Shown here one piece after another: positions 16,105 to 24,859 of a stretch of DNA of 64,000 nucleotides. Made by a program: the position numbers and the translations under genes. Position 1 is the first letter of the stretch; the number at the start of each line of letters is the position of its first letter. Where the stretch lies: positions 1 to 64,000 of the forward strand of contig JAEWBE010000009.1 of the NCBI GenBank assembly GCA_023391275.1. Direction: 5' to 3'. Below the pieces are notes generated by a model. The model did not search any database, had not been told where the DNA came from, and saw nothing but the letters and a program-made list of their open reading frames with translations. The DNA is from Bacillota bacterium. Its GTDB lineage: Bacteria > Bacillota > Clostridia > Oscillospirales > Acutalibacteraceae.

Positions 16105-16668
16105 ATGATTCAAGGCATAAACAGCGATTATGATACTTATTATAATGTGACTGCGGTTGCCGGAACCGCCGTTTCCCAAACCTCGGACTCGACGGATGAG
16201 AAGGTCGCGCAGGGAAGTCAAAATACCCGAACGGATACCGTTGAAATCAGTCCGCAGGCAAGGGCAGCTATGCAAAAAGCGAATTCGGTGGTGTCGGCGG
16301 GCGGAAAAACTTCCGCGCAAAACAGTTCTGAACAGACAACAGGTGCCGGAGCGCCGCCGCCTGCTGCTGCTGAAGTGAGTGCATCAGTGGCTGTTTCCAG
16401 CTCGGATACTTCACAGCAAACGGATCTTTCTGCATTAACACAGGCGGAACTGGACAAGCTAGTCTCCGAAGGAACAATCACCAAAGCGCAGGAACAGGCT
16501 GAGCTGGCAAGACGCTCCGCTTCCGCGCAGCAGGAACAGAGCGATACGGCGGCACCGGGGACGCAGGCATCCGGTCAGTATCAGCATGCAATTGATATGT
16601 ACAAGTCGCAGGCACAGATTATCGGTTCGGGTGTAACGGGTGAAAATCTGCTGAATAGTGTGGCTTAA
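16105..16668 (+). CDS. Unknown low-complexity protein with a FlgM-like DTVEIS motif
   Basis: 187 aa, not recognised. It has no signal peptide or membrane segment. Residues 40-55 read RTDTVEISPQARAAMQKA, similar to the DTIEIS motif of the FlgM in this window (61921-62259) and of FlgM proteins generally. The middle (about 60-115) is rich in Ala, Ser, Thr, Gln and Pro, with repeated AAA/PPP/SSS runs. The last 30 residues (YQHAIDMYKSQAQIIGSG...LLNSVA) look like a defined helix. AAAGGAGGTGAAAAG directly precedes ATG 16105, an ideal ribosome binding site, so the gene is real and well translated. No flagellar genes are adjacent. Function unknown. Confidence 0.75.
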   Translation: MIQGINSDYDTYYNVTAVAGTAVSQTSDSTDEKVAQGSQNTRTDTVEISPQARAAMQKANSVVSAGGKTSAQNSSEQTTGAGAPPPAAAEVSASVAVSSSDTSQQTDLSALTQAELDKLVSEGTITKAQEQAELARRSASAQQEQSDTAAPGTQASGQYQHAIDMYKSQAQIIGSGVTGENLLNSVA

Positions 16669-16694
16669 TTTACCTTGCCGGAACCGCCCGGGGA

Positions 16695-16720
16695 AAAGGG
16701 ATGCAGAATCACATCCCTTT
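16695..16720 (+). terminator. Hairpin after the unknown gene
   Basis: AAAGGGATG pairs with CATCCCTTT. Only a short CTCAG follows, so termination would be weak; the next hairpin is better. Confidence 0.45.
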
Positions 16721-16756
16721 CTCAGACTTTAAAATTTATTCTTTGAAATTCCGCAG

Positions 16757-16785
16757 GGGCGCTTTCCGGCGCCCTTGTTTTTATC
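16757..16785 (+). terminator. Terminator before exonuclease III gene
   Basis: AGGGGCGC (16757-16764), loop TTTCCG, GCGCCCTT (16771-16778), followed by GTTTTTAT. Confidence 0.7.
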
Positions 16786-16877
16786 AGTATAATTAAAATA
16801 GACGGCCCAAAAAAATTTCTTCTGGTTATGGAATAATCTATGATATAATAAGGACAAAAATATAGGAGGGCTTTAAG

Positions 16878-17633
16878 GTGAAACTGATTTCATGGAATGT
16901 GAACGGGCTGCGGGCCTGTATGGGCAAGGGCTTTATGGAGTTTTTCCAGCAGGCCGATGCCGACGCCGTTTGTATTCAGGAAACAAAGATGCAGCCTGAT
17001 CAGGCGGAAATCATTTTGCCGGGCTATAAACAGTACTGGAACTCCGCAGTTAAAAAGGGATACTCGGGAACAGCGATCTTTACACGCCGGGAGCCGCTGC
17101 ATGTCAGCTATGATATTGGCGCCGAGGAACACACCGGTGAGGGTCGTTCCATCACGCTGGAATTTGAGGATTTTTATCTGGTTACAGTATACACGCCAAA
17201 TTCACAGCATGAACTTGCGCGTCTTGATTACCGTATGAGCTGGGAAATTGCGTTTCGGGAATACCTGAAACAGCTGGATGCGAAAAAACCGGTTGTCGTC
17301 TGCGGCGATATGAATGTTGCCCATCACGAAATCGACCTGAAAAATCCCAAAAGCAACGTTGGCAATGCGGGGTTCTCCGATGAAGAACGTGAAAAGATGA
17401 CCGAGCTGCTTGCTTCCGGTTTTACCGACAGCTTCCGTTATCTGCATCCGGATGAAACGGGGGCCTACACCTGGTGGTCCTACATGTTTAAAGCGCGCGA
17501 AAAGAACGCCGGCTGGCGTATTGACTATTTTTTGGTTTCGGACAGGCTGCGGGATCAAATCATGGAAAGCAGCATTCATCCCGAAGTGATGGGCAGCGAC
17601 CATTGCCCGGTCGAACTGATTCTGGCGAATTAA
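16878..17633 (+). CDS. xth: Exodeoxyribonuclease III (AP endonuclease)
   Basis: Base-excision repair nuclease that cuts at abasic sites and trims 3' ends; Mg2+-dependent. 251 aa of the EEP fold. All catalytic motifs are present: SWNVNGLRA, CIQETKMQ, GDMNVAHHEIDL, WRIDYFLVS and GSDHCPVEL. Starts with GTG 16878 behind AGGAGG (16863-16868); a TATAAT at 16844-16849 is a likely -10 box. The next gene follows after 21 bases. Confidence 0.96.
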   Translation: MKLISWNVNGLRACMGKGFMEFFQQADADAVCIQETKMQPDQAEIILPGYKQYWNSAVKKGYSGTAIFTRREPLHVSYDIGAEEHTGEGRSITLEFEDFYLVTVYTPNSQHELARLDYRMSWEIAFREYLKQLDAKKPVVVCGDMNVAHHEIDLKNPKSNVGNAGFSDEEREKMTELLASGFTDSFRYLHPDETGAYTWWSYMFKAREKNAGWRIDYFLVSDRLRDQIMESSIHPEVMGSDHCPVELILAN

Positions 17634-17654
17634 TAAACGAACGGAGAAAGAATC

Positions 17655-19259
17655 ATGCAGTTAATTTTTTACGGCGCGGATAAGGAAGTCACCGGAAGCT
17701 GCCATTGCGTTATGGTCAACGGCAGGAAAATTTTAATCGACTGCGGCCTCCAGCAGGGCGCGGACGAGGATGACAACCATAAACTTCCGTTCTACGCAAC
17801 CCAAATTGATTATGTAATTGTTACGCATGCCCATACCGACCACAGCGGGCGGCTTCCCCTGTTGGTAAAGAACGGTTATCAGGGCAAAATGTACGCCACA
17901 CGCGCCACCTGTGACCTGCTGTCCATTATGCTGCGCGACAGCGCGCACATTCAGGAAATGGATGCCATCAATGAGAACCGAAAGGGCAGACGAGCGGGCA
18001 GGGAGCCTGAAGAACCGATTTATACCGTTGAGGACGCACAGGAAACCATGTCTCGTCTTGTCCCGTGCAGCTACAGCAATATGGTGGAGCTTTGTGAGGG
18101 CGTGCGCTTTCGGTTTACCGACGCCGGTCATCTTCTCGGTTCCGCCTCCATTGAGATGTGGCTGACGGAAAACGGCGAAACGAAGAAGGTTGTCTTTTCC
18201 GGCGATATCGGGAATACAAATCAGCCGATTATCCGGGACCCTCAATACATTAAGCAGGCGGATTATGTGGTGATGGAGTCCACTTATGGGGACCGTGACC
18301 ACGAAAAGGTGGAGGACTATATTCCTGTGCTTGCCGATATTTTCGACAAGACGCTTTCGGGCGGCGGCAATGTCGTTATCCCGAGTTTTGCAGTCGGGCG
18401 CACGCAGGAACTGCTCTATTTTATTCGCGAAATCAAGAAGCGCGGACTTGTGAAAAGCAATCCGGATTTTCCGGTGTATGTGGACAGCCCCCTTGCCGCG
18501 GAGGCCACCAAAATTTACAGCGGCGACCTGACCGGCTACGCTGACGAGGAAACCGTCCGGCTGATCAACTCCGGCTTTCGGCCCATTTCCTTTTCCAATT
18601 TGAATGTCAGCTCCAGTGTGGAGGAATCCAGAGCGCTGAACGAGGACCGCGTCCCCAAAATTATTATATCCTCCAGCGGGATGTGCGAAGCCGGCCGGAT
18701 TCGTCACCACCTTAAGCACAATTTGTGGCGGCCCGAATGCGCAATTGTTTTTGTCGGCTACCAGGCGAACGGAACTCTGGGCAGAATCATACTGGAAGGC
18801 GTTAAACAGGTAAAGCTGTTCGGAGAAGAAATCGCGGTTCAGGCGCATATTTACAATTTCAGGGCGCTTTCCGCCCATGCTGACAGAAGCGGCCTGCTTC
18901 GCTGGATTCATGCGTTTGAAACAAAACCGAGCCGCGTGTTTGTTGTTCACGGGGAACAGAATATCTGCGAAATGTTTACGCAAAATCTGAAGCAGCTTGG
19001 CTACAACGCGACTGCGCCAAACTTTGAAGCCGTTTACGACCTTCAGACAGGCGCAATGCTGGAAGAAGGCGTGGAACCCGAGGTACGCCATGAACAGGGA
19101 AACGGGAAAAAGAAGAAATTTTCCGCACCGTTTGCCCGACTGGTGGAAGCCGGGAAACGGCTTTTGCAGGTCATACAAAGCAGCGAAGGCATGGCGAACA
19201 AGGATCTTGCAAAATTTGCAGATCAGATCAGCGCCCTTTGCGACAAGTGGAGCCGATAG
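17655..19259 (+). CDS. Metallo-beta-lactamase/beta-CASP ribonuclease family protein
   Basis: Probable zinc-dependent RNA-processing nuclease of the CPSF73/YSH1-like group, 534 aa. Residues 1-200 are the metallo-beta-lactamase domain: HAHTDHSGR (motif 2), DAGHLLGSASIE, FSGDIGN. The beta-CASP domain follows with MESTYGDRDH, PSFAVGRTQE and SSGMCEAGRIRHH. The RNA-specificity motif LSAHADRSG and VFVVHGE come next. A basic C-terminal extension (KKKKFSAPFARLVEAG) is outside the core. It forms a pair with xth. The 540-codon antisense frame over it is a shadow. Confidence 0.9.
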   Translation: MQLIFYGADKEVTGSCHCVMVNGRKILIDCGLQQGADEDDNHKLPFYATQIDYVIVTHAHTDHSGRLPLLVKNGYQGKMYATRATCDLLSIMLRDSAHIQEMDAINENRKGRRAGREPEEPIYTVEDAQETMSRLVPCSYSNMVELCEGVRFRFTDAGHLLGSASIEMWLTENGETKKVVFSGDIGNTNQPIIRDPQYIKQADYVVMESTYGDRDHEKVEDYIPVLADIFDKTLSGGGNVVIPSFAVGRTQELLYFIREIKKRGLVKSNPDFPVYVDSPLAAEATKIYSGDLTGYADEETVRLINSGFRPISFSNLNVSSSVEESRALNEDRVPKIIISSSGMCEAGRIRHHLKHNLWRPECAIVFVGYQANGTLGRIILEGVKQVKLFGEEIAVQAHIYNFRALSAHADRSGLLRWIHAFETKPSRVFVVHGEQNICEMFTQNLKQLGYNATAPNFEAVYDLQTGAMLEEGVEPEVRHEQGNGKKKKFSAPFARLVEAGKRLLQVIQSSEGMANKDLAKFADQISALCDKWSR

Positions 19260-19300
19260 TATTTCCGGCTCCCATTGACCCGAAAATTTTGATATCAATT

Positions 19301-19350
19301 GAAAAATACCGCGGAGAAAAGGAGCAAATCCCATTCTCTGCGGTATTTTC
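19301..19350. terminator. Bidirectional terminator between beta-CASP gene and mscL
   Basis: GAAAAATACCGC pairs with GCGGTATTTTC across an interrupted loop. A/T tracts on both outer sides allow use by both converging genes. Confidence 0.7.
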
Positions 19351-19351
19351 A

Positions 19352-19780
19352 TCATGTTTCTTTATTTGCGCGTTCTTTCAGCAAATCGCGAATTTCAGTC
19401 AGCAGGATCTCTTCCTTATCCGGCGCGGCGGGCGGGGGAGGGACCTCTTCCTTCTTCTTTTGAAGCTTGTTCATAATTTTGACCACCAGGAAAATTGAAA
19501 ATGCAATCGCGGCGAAATCCAAAACGGTTTGCAGGAACACACCGTAGGTAATTACAATGGGGGTACTGCCCTCCCGCGCGGCAGGTATGATTGCTTTCAA
19601 TGCGGTCAGATTGATTCTGCCCGTTACGAGGGAAAGCACCGGCATGATAATATCCGCTACCAGCGAAGATACAATTTTACCGAACGCACCCCCGATTACA
19701 ACGCCGACGGCCAAATCAATTACATTGCCCCGCATGGCAAATTCCTTGAATTCCTTCAAAAGATTTTTCATATTTATCAC
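19352..19780 (-). CDS. mscL: Large-conductance mechanosensitive channel MscL
   Basis: Pentameric membrane valve that opens under high membrane tension after osmotic downshock. 142 aa. The N-terminus LLKEFKEFAMRGNVIDLAVGVVIGGAFGKIVSSLV is the classic MscL first helix; TM2 is at about 80-105 (DFAAIAFSIFLVVKIMNKL). The C-terminal tail has a run of prolines (EEVPPPPAAPDKEE) before the helical bundle LLTEIRDLLKER. Confidence 0.96.
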   Translation of the reverse strand: MINMKNLLKEFKEFAMRGNVIDLAVGVVIGGAFGKIVSSLVADIIMPVLSLVTGRINLTALKAIIPAAREGSTPIVITYGVFLQTVLDFAAIAFSIFLVVKIMNKLQKKKEEVPPPPAAPDKEEILLTEIRDLLKERANKET

Positions 19781-19817
19781 TCCCGTCTTTGTTTTTTATC
19801 AATGTATCGATTTTCGG

Positions 19818-21098
19818 CTAAACATTTTTTTCGTCCGCAAACTTTTCACGCGCCACAGCCAGCATCAGCTTGATTCTGTTTTCCTGATTCACACGCGTGG
19901 CGCTTGGGTCATAATCAATCGGCACGATATTGGAACGGGGATCAACCGCTTTAATGCGGTGAATCATACCTTTCCCGCAGATATGATTCGGCAGGCATCC
20001 GAAAGGCTGTGTACAAACAACATTTTCATACCCCTGTTCCACCAATTCCAGCATCTCCGCTGTTAAAAGCCAGCCCTCACCCATTTTATTGCCATAGCCG
20101 ATCACGTTTTTTACCAGACCTTTTGTGTGGGCGTAAGTGGTGGGGGCCAGGAATTTCGGTTCGGTTTTCACCGCTTCAATCAGAATGTTCTGCATTTTAA
20201 GAAGATAGTCCATCAATGCATGCACCACGGCAAATTTAGCGGGATTTCCGCCATAAAGCTTAATGTCCTCCAGACGGTTGTCCACTTTAAACAGCGCAAA
20301 ATTCAAAATACCCGGTACATTCACCTCACAATCCTGTTCGCGAAGGAAGTCTTCCAGGTGGTTGTTGCCAAGGGAAGCGTATTTAACGTAGATTTCTCCG
20401 ACCACGCCAACCTTGATTTTTGGAACCTTGTTCAACGGTATTGCTGCAAAATCCTTTACAATCAGGTTGAGAATCTGTTTTAATTCTTTCAGAGAGAGTC
20501 CCTTGCCGTGATTAAATCGTTCGGTGAGGTCGTTAACCCATCGATCTACCAGTTGGGTGCTTTCTCCTTTTCGTGTTTCATAAGCTTCCGTCTGATTGTA
20601 CAGGAGCATCAGCGCATCGCCGTAAACCAGCGCGGCAATAAACTTTCTCAGCATCGGCAGGGTAATGCTGAAGCCGGGATTGCTCTCCAGTCCCGACATA
20701 TTCAGCGATACCACCGGAATCTTTTCCAGCCCGGCCTTTTTCAGCGCTTTCCTCAGCAGATGAATATAATTTGAGGCGCGACAGCCGCCGCCTGTCTGGG
20801 TAATAATCAGTGCGGTACGGTCAAGGTCGTATTTGCCGGAATGAAGCGCGTCGATAAACTGGCCGATTACAAGAAGGGCGGGGTAGCAGGTGTCGTTATG
20901 CACATATTTAAGGCCTTCCTGCACCACACCGGGCCCCTCGTTTGTTAAAAGCTCCACGTGGTACCCGCAGTTATTCAGCACGTTGACGATGAGCTGGAAA
21001 TGGATGGGAGCCATGGAAGGACAAAGAATGGTATACTCCTTCTTCATTTCTTTTGTAAACAGCAGACGCCCGTTTTTGCTGAATTTTAATTCCGCCAT
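19818..21098 (-). CDS. Activase-associated dehydratase-like protein (COG3581-type)
   Basis: 426 aa from ATG 21098; GAGGTGA stands just before it, so the longer frame to 21176 is rejected. It resembles the C-terminal part of the large clostridial 2-hydroxyacyl-CoA dehydratase activase-type proteins. Visible cysteines include DTCYPALLVIGQF, TQTGGGCRASNYIHLLRKAL and CTQPFGCLPNHICGKG, which could bind an iron-sulfur cluster. It follows the activase gene after 10 bases on the same strand. In relatives these parts are, to my knowledge, often one chain of about 1400 aa. Substrate and reaction are unknown; a link to amino-acid or acyl-CoA fermentation is inferred from the family. Confidence 0.8.
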   Translation of the reverse strand: MAELKFSKNGRLLFTKEMKKEYTILCPSMAPIHFQLIVNVLNNCGYHVELLTNEGPGVVQEGLKYVHNDTCYPALLVIGQFIDALHSGKYDLDRTALIITQTGGGCRASNYIHLLRKALKKAGLEKIPVVSLNMSGLESNPGFSITLPMLRKFIAALVYGDALMLLYNQTEAYETRKGESTQLVDRWVNDLTERFNHGKGLSLKELKQILNLIVKDFAAIPLNKVPKIKVGVVGEIYVKYASLGNNHLEDFLREQDCEVNVPGILNFALFKVDNRLEDIKLYGGNPAKFAVVHALMDYLLKMQNILIEAVKTEPKFLAPTTYAHTKGLVKNVIGYGNKMGEGWLLTAEMLELVEQGYENVVCTQPFGCLPNHICGKGMIHRIKAVDPRSNIVPIDYDPSATRVNQENRIKLMLAVAREKFADEKNV

Positions 21099-21108
21099 AT
21101 GACTCACC

Positions 21109-24006
21109 TCATTCTTCCAGTGCGGCGAACAGGCTGCGAAGCCGTATTTTGACCGCGCCGAGATTTGTAATTTCATCTATCTTGATCTGCGTATAAATTT
21201 TATCTTTTTCCTCCAGAATGCGGCGCACCTCGTCGGTGGTGATGGCGTCAACGCCGCAGCCGAACGAAACCAACTGCACCAGGTTCATATTTGGCTTATC
21301 GCCAATATATTCCGCCGCCGCGTAAAGCCTGGAATGGTAAGTCCATTGATTTAGGACGGCGGTGGGGAAGTGCTTCACCTTGCTGCTGACAATATCCTCC
21401 GAAATTACCGCGGCGCCAAGACTGGTCACCAGTTTGTCGATTCCGTGGTTAATTTCCGGGTCAAGGTGGTACGGCCTGCCGCTCAGAATAATGATCTGCT
21501 TCTTCTGTTTTTCCGCTGCGGCAATGATTTCATCACCCTTTGCACGGATTTTTGCGAAGTAGCTGTCGTGTTCGGAATACGCGGCTTTGGCGGCCTTTTT
21601 TACTTCAGACAGCGAGATGCCGTCAAAATACTTTCCGAGAATGCCGTGCATCTTAATCGGGAAATCATATTTTCTGTGAATTCCAACATAGTCATGGATA
21701 AAATTGCAATCCTTCAGCGCGCTCATGTTGGCGGAAATGACTTCCGGGTAGTAGGCGACCACAGGGCAGTTATAATGGTTGTCCCCAAGTCCTTCATCAA
21801 AATTGTATGACATGCAGGGGTAGAAAATATTCTTTATCCCTTCCTCCACCAGCGCCAGAACATGCCCGTGCATCAATTTAGCCGGGAAGCAGACGGTGTC
21901 GGAAGGAATGGTGCTCTGCCCGTTTAGGTAAAGTTCACGGTCCGACAGGGGGGACGGCACAACTTCAAAGCCCAGACTGGTAAAAAAGGTGTGCCAGAAA
22001 GGCAGAAGCTCATACAGGTTCAGCCCCATCGGGAGACCGATTTTGCCCCTTTTTCCGCTGACCGGCTGATAGGCACGAAGCATTTGCAGCTTATAGGCAT
22101 AAAGATTCAGCTCGTCGCTGGAGGAACGCCGGGTAACCGGCTTTTCACAGCGGTTGCCGCCAATAAACCGGCGGCTGCCGCCGAAAATATTTATGGTCAG
22201 GCGGCAGTTGTTGCTGCACAGGCCGCATGAGGTTACTTTTACTTCATGCTTGAAGTTTTCAAGTTCTTCCTTTTTTACAATCGTACTTTCCCCTGTGGAT
22301 TTGCCCATGGCGTAAATTGCCGCGCCGTAAGCGCCCATCAGGCCGGAAATGTCGGGGCGCACAACCGGAACGCCCAGTTCGTTTTCAAACACACGCAGCA
22401 CGGCGTCGTTCAGAAAAGTGCCGCCCTGTACCACAATGTTCCGCCCGAGTTCTTCCGCAGAAGCGGCGCGGATTACTTTGTAAATCGCATTTTTTACCAC
22501 GCTGACGGAAAGTCCGGCGGAAATGTCCTCAACCGTCGCGCCGTCTTTCTGCGCCTGTTTTACCTGTGAGTTCATGAAGACCGTACAACGGGAACCAAGG
22601 TCGACAGGATGCCTGGCGAACAGCCCCAGTTTTGCAAAATCTGCAATCTCGTAACCGAGCGTGTTGGCAAATGTTTGCAGGAACGAACCGCAGCCGGAGG
22701 AGCACGCTTCATTAAGAAAGATATTATCGATCGCGCCATTGCGGATTTTAAAGCATTTCATGTCCTGACCGCCGATGTCGATTACAAAATCCACGTCGGG
22801 GCGGAAATATTTTGCCGCGGTGAAATGCGCGACGGTCTCCACGATTCCAAAATCAATGCTGAACGCGTTCTTTAACAGTTCTTCACCGTAGCCGGTCACC
22901 GCGCCCCCTGCAATATGTATGTTTGGATACCGGTTATACAGATCCAGCAAATATTCCCGGATAATCGGAACCGGGTTGCCGGAATTGCTTTGATAAATTG
23001 AGTTTAAAACCTCGCCGCCTTTGCCAATCAGCACAGCTTTTACCGTAGTCGAACCGGCGTCGATGCCAACATACGCGTCGCCTGTGTAATTTTCTGCGTC
23101 GCCTTTGGGCACCCTGCACGCGGCGTGGCGTTTGCTGAATTCTTCATATTCCGCTCCATTTTTGAACAGCGGAGGGATTGAAAGAAAGTTTGAAGTGGTG
23201 CCGTATGCTTCGATGCTCTTCAAAGCGGTTTCAAGATCAATTTCAGTGTCGCTGTTGAACGCGGCGCCCATGGCAACATAATACAGCGAATTTTCCGGGC
23301 AGATACCTTCCTCATGCAGTGCCTGATCAAAGCTGTAACGCAGCTGGGACAGAAAGGTAAGCGGCCCGCCAAGATAAATCACTTTTCCGCCGATTTTACG
23401 GCCCTGCGCCAGTCCGGCAATGGTCTGGTTGGCAACAGCGGCGAAAATACTGGCAGAAATATCGCTTTTACGCGCTCCCTGGTTTAACAGCGGCTGGATA
23501 TCCGATTTCGCAAATACCCCGCAGCGGGAGGCGATGGTATAGATTTTTTCATATTCTTTCGCTAATTCGTTCATTTCATCCAGAGAAATATTCAGCAGGG
23601 TCGCCATCTGGTCGATAAAGGCGCCGGTGCCGCCCGCGCACGAACCGTTCATGCGCACTTCGGTGCCGCCGGAAAGGAACAGGATTTTTGCATCCTCGCC
23701 GCCAAGTTCAATGATCACGTCGGCGTCCGGAATCAGTTTCCCGGTTGCGATTCGTGTGGCGTAATCTTCCTGAACAAACGGCAGATTGCAGGTCTGTGAA
23801 ATTCCCATGCCCGCTGAACCCGAAACAGTAAGCCGAGCACTTTCCCCGTGAATGACTTCCTCTTTCACTTTAGTCAGCAGTTCAGACATTTTTTGGGTAA
23901 TCTGCGAAAAATGTCTTTCATAGGATTTATATATAATCTGATTGCTATCGTTAAGCACCACGCATTTTATTGTTGTGGAACCCACATCCAAGCCGATTTT
24001 CATCAA
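21109..24006 (-). CDS. Acyl-CoA dehydratase activase-type protein, two ATPase domains plus DUF2229-like region
   Basis: 965 aa. Two HSP70/actin-like BadF/HgdC ATPase domains: residues 1-260 (IGLDVGSTTIKCVVLND, GGEDAKILFLSGG, MNGSCAGGTGAFIDQMA) and about 310-570 (GIDAGSTTVKAVLIG, VIDIGGQDMKCFKI, NEACSSGCGSFLQTFA). The paired Cys/Gly motifs are where HgdC-type dimers hold a 4Fe-4S cluster. Behind them, CGLCSNNCRLTINIF (about residue 597) starts a DUF2229-like region with further cysteines (CFPAKLMHGH, YPCMSYNF). HgdC-type activases drive ATP-dependent low-potential electrons into 2-hydroxyacyl-CoA dehydratases. The true target of this fused form is unknown. A consensus promoter lies upstream. 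Confidence 0.85.
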   Translation of the reverse strand: MMKIGLDVGSTTIKCVVLNDSNQIIYKSYERHFSQITQKMSELLTKVKEEVIHGESARLTVSGSAGMGISQTCNLPFVQEDYATRIATGKLIPDADVIIELGGEDAKILFLSGGTEVRMNGSCAGGTGAFIDQMATLLNISLDEMNELAKEYEKIYTIASRCGVFAKSDIQPLLNQGARKSDISASIFAAVANQTIAGLAQGRKIGGKVIYLGGPLTFLSQLRYSFDQALHEEGICPENSLYYVAMGAAFNSDTEIDLETALKSIEAYGTTSNFLSIPPLFKNGAEYEEFSKRHAACRVPKGDAENYTGDAYVGIDAGSTTVKAVLIGKGGEVLNSIYQSNSGNPVPIIREYLLDLYNRYPNIHIAGGAVTGYGEELLKNAFSIDFGIVETVAHFTAAKYFRPDVDFVIDIGGQDMKCFKIRNGAIDNIFLNEACSSGCGSFLQTFANTLGYEIADFAKLGLFARHPVDLGSRCTVFMNSQVKQAQKDGATVEDISAGLSVSVVKNAIYKVIRAASAEELGRNIVVQGGTFLNDAVLRVFENELGVPVVRPDISGLMGAYGAAIYAMGKSTGESTIVKKEELENFKHEVKVTSCGLCSNNCRLTINIFGGSRRFIGGNRCEKPVTRRSSSDELNLYAYKLQMLRAYQPVSGKRGKIGLPMGLNLYELLPFWHTFFTSLGFEVVPSPLSDRELYLNGQSTIPSDTVCFPAKLMHGHVLALVEEGIKNIFYPCMSYNFDEGLGDNHYNCPVVAYYPEVISANMSALKDCNFIHDYVGIHRKYDFPIKMHGILGKYFDGISLSEVKKAAKAAYSEHDSYFAKIRAKGDEIIAAAEKQKKQIIILSGRPYHLDPEINHGIDKLVTSLGAAVISEDIVSSKVKHFPTAVLNQWTYHSRLYAAAEYIGDKPNMNLVQLVSFGCGVDAITTDEVRRILEEKDKIYTQIKIDEITNLGAVKIRLRSLFAALEE

Positions 24007-24052
24007 TCATACCGCCGTCTCTCTAAAAAATATTTCGTCATGGTAATGAAAC

Positions 24053-24082
24053 ATTATAGCCCAGTTTATCCATAATTGTCAA
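24053..24082 (-). promoter_or_regulatory. Sigma-A promoter of the activase gene pair
   Basis: Minus strand: TTGACA (24082-24077), 18-base spacer, TATAAT (24058-24053), about 47 bases before the activase start. Confidence 0.85.
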
Positions 24083-24207
24083 GTATTCTACTATTAAAAT
24101 GCGGCTGTTATATATTGTTATTGCCTTTGGAAAATGATAAGATAAGAATATTAAAACAGTAACCCGGGTGCTGTTTCCCGAATTTTTTGCAGAGGCTGGC
24201 GATATGC

Positions 24208-24819
24208 TTGAATACGAATATTACAGCGGAAGAACGCTTATATGATGACAAAAAACTGATTCTGGTGCTGTTTGGTTCCCCGCGAAAAAATGGGTTCACC
24301 GCCAGACTGCTGGGTGAATTTCTGGCACCGCTGGAGGATATGGCCGAAATCCGGATCATTGATTCCTATGAATACGGCATTGCCCCCTGCACGGCCTGCA
24401 ACCTCTGCACCCGAAAGGAAGGCTGTTCTCAGGACGATTTCGATGAGCTTGACAAACTGATCCGGCGCGCGGCGGTGCTTGTTGTGGCCACTCCCGTTTA
24501 TACCCTCAGCTTTCCCGCGCCGCTTAAAGCGATTGTCGACCGAACCCAGCGGTATTTTTCCGCGCGGTTTTCCATCGGCGTAAACCCGCCGATTGCCAAA
24601 CATAAAACCGCGGTTCTTCTGGCAACCAGCGGCTCCCAGAATCCGGATGGCGCACACATTATTTCGCGTCAGCTTAAAATGATTTTTTCCGTTATGAATA
24701 CCTCGCTTGATCACGAGGTTGTCTGGCACGGCACTGATTTTAACAATGGGGAAGCAACCTTTGAAAAGGCGCGTGATCAGGCCCGCAACCTTGCGCTTGC
24801 CATCAAATGTGAATTGTGA
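24208..24819 (+). CDS. Flavodoxin-like/NADPH-dependent FMN reductase family protein, start region possibly frameshifted
   Basis: About 200 aa with a flavodoxin-like fold: LILVLFGSPRKNGFTARLLGEF is the FMN phosphate loop, then CTACNLCTRKEGC, and VVATPVYTLSFPAPLKAIVDRTQRYF is the second flavin-binding loop. Probably a cytoplasmic oxidoreductase or iron-sulfur flavoprotein-like enzyme. The in-frame starts are TTG 24208 or TTG 24187, neither with a good ribosome binding site. A well-placed site GGAAGA (24228-24233) leads to ATG 24242, but that frame stops after five codons at an A6 tract (24250-24255). One more A would give MMTKKLILVLFGSPRKNG, the usual family start. See findings. Divergent from the activase gene. 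Confidence 0.75.
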   Translation: MNTNITAEERLYDDKKLILVLFGSPRKNGFTARLLGEFLAPLEDMAEIRIIDSYEYGIAPCTACNLCTRKEGCSQDDFDELDKLIRRAAVLVVATPVYTLSFPAPLKAIVDRTQRYFSARFSIGVNPPIAKHKTAVLLATSGSQNPDGAHIISRQLKMIFSVMNTSLDHEVVWHGTDFNNGEATFEKARDQARNLALAIKCEL

Positions 24820-24825
24820 TATGAT
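24797..24825 (+). promoter_or_regulatory. Sigma-A promoter of yebC
   Basis: TTGCCA (24797-24802), 17-base spacer, TATGAT (24820-24825), overlapping the end of the flavodoxin-like gene. Confidence 0.6.
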
Positions 24826-24859
24826 AAAGTGTAGCATTATTATTTGGGAGGATTAAAAT

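Noticed and set aside
17733..19355. 540-codon open frame on the minus strand
   Set aside because: It is antisense to the beta-CASP nuclease gene, has no ribosome binding site or family motif, and arises from codon bias of the sense gene.
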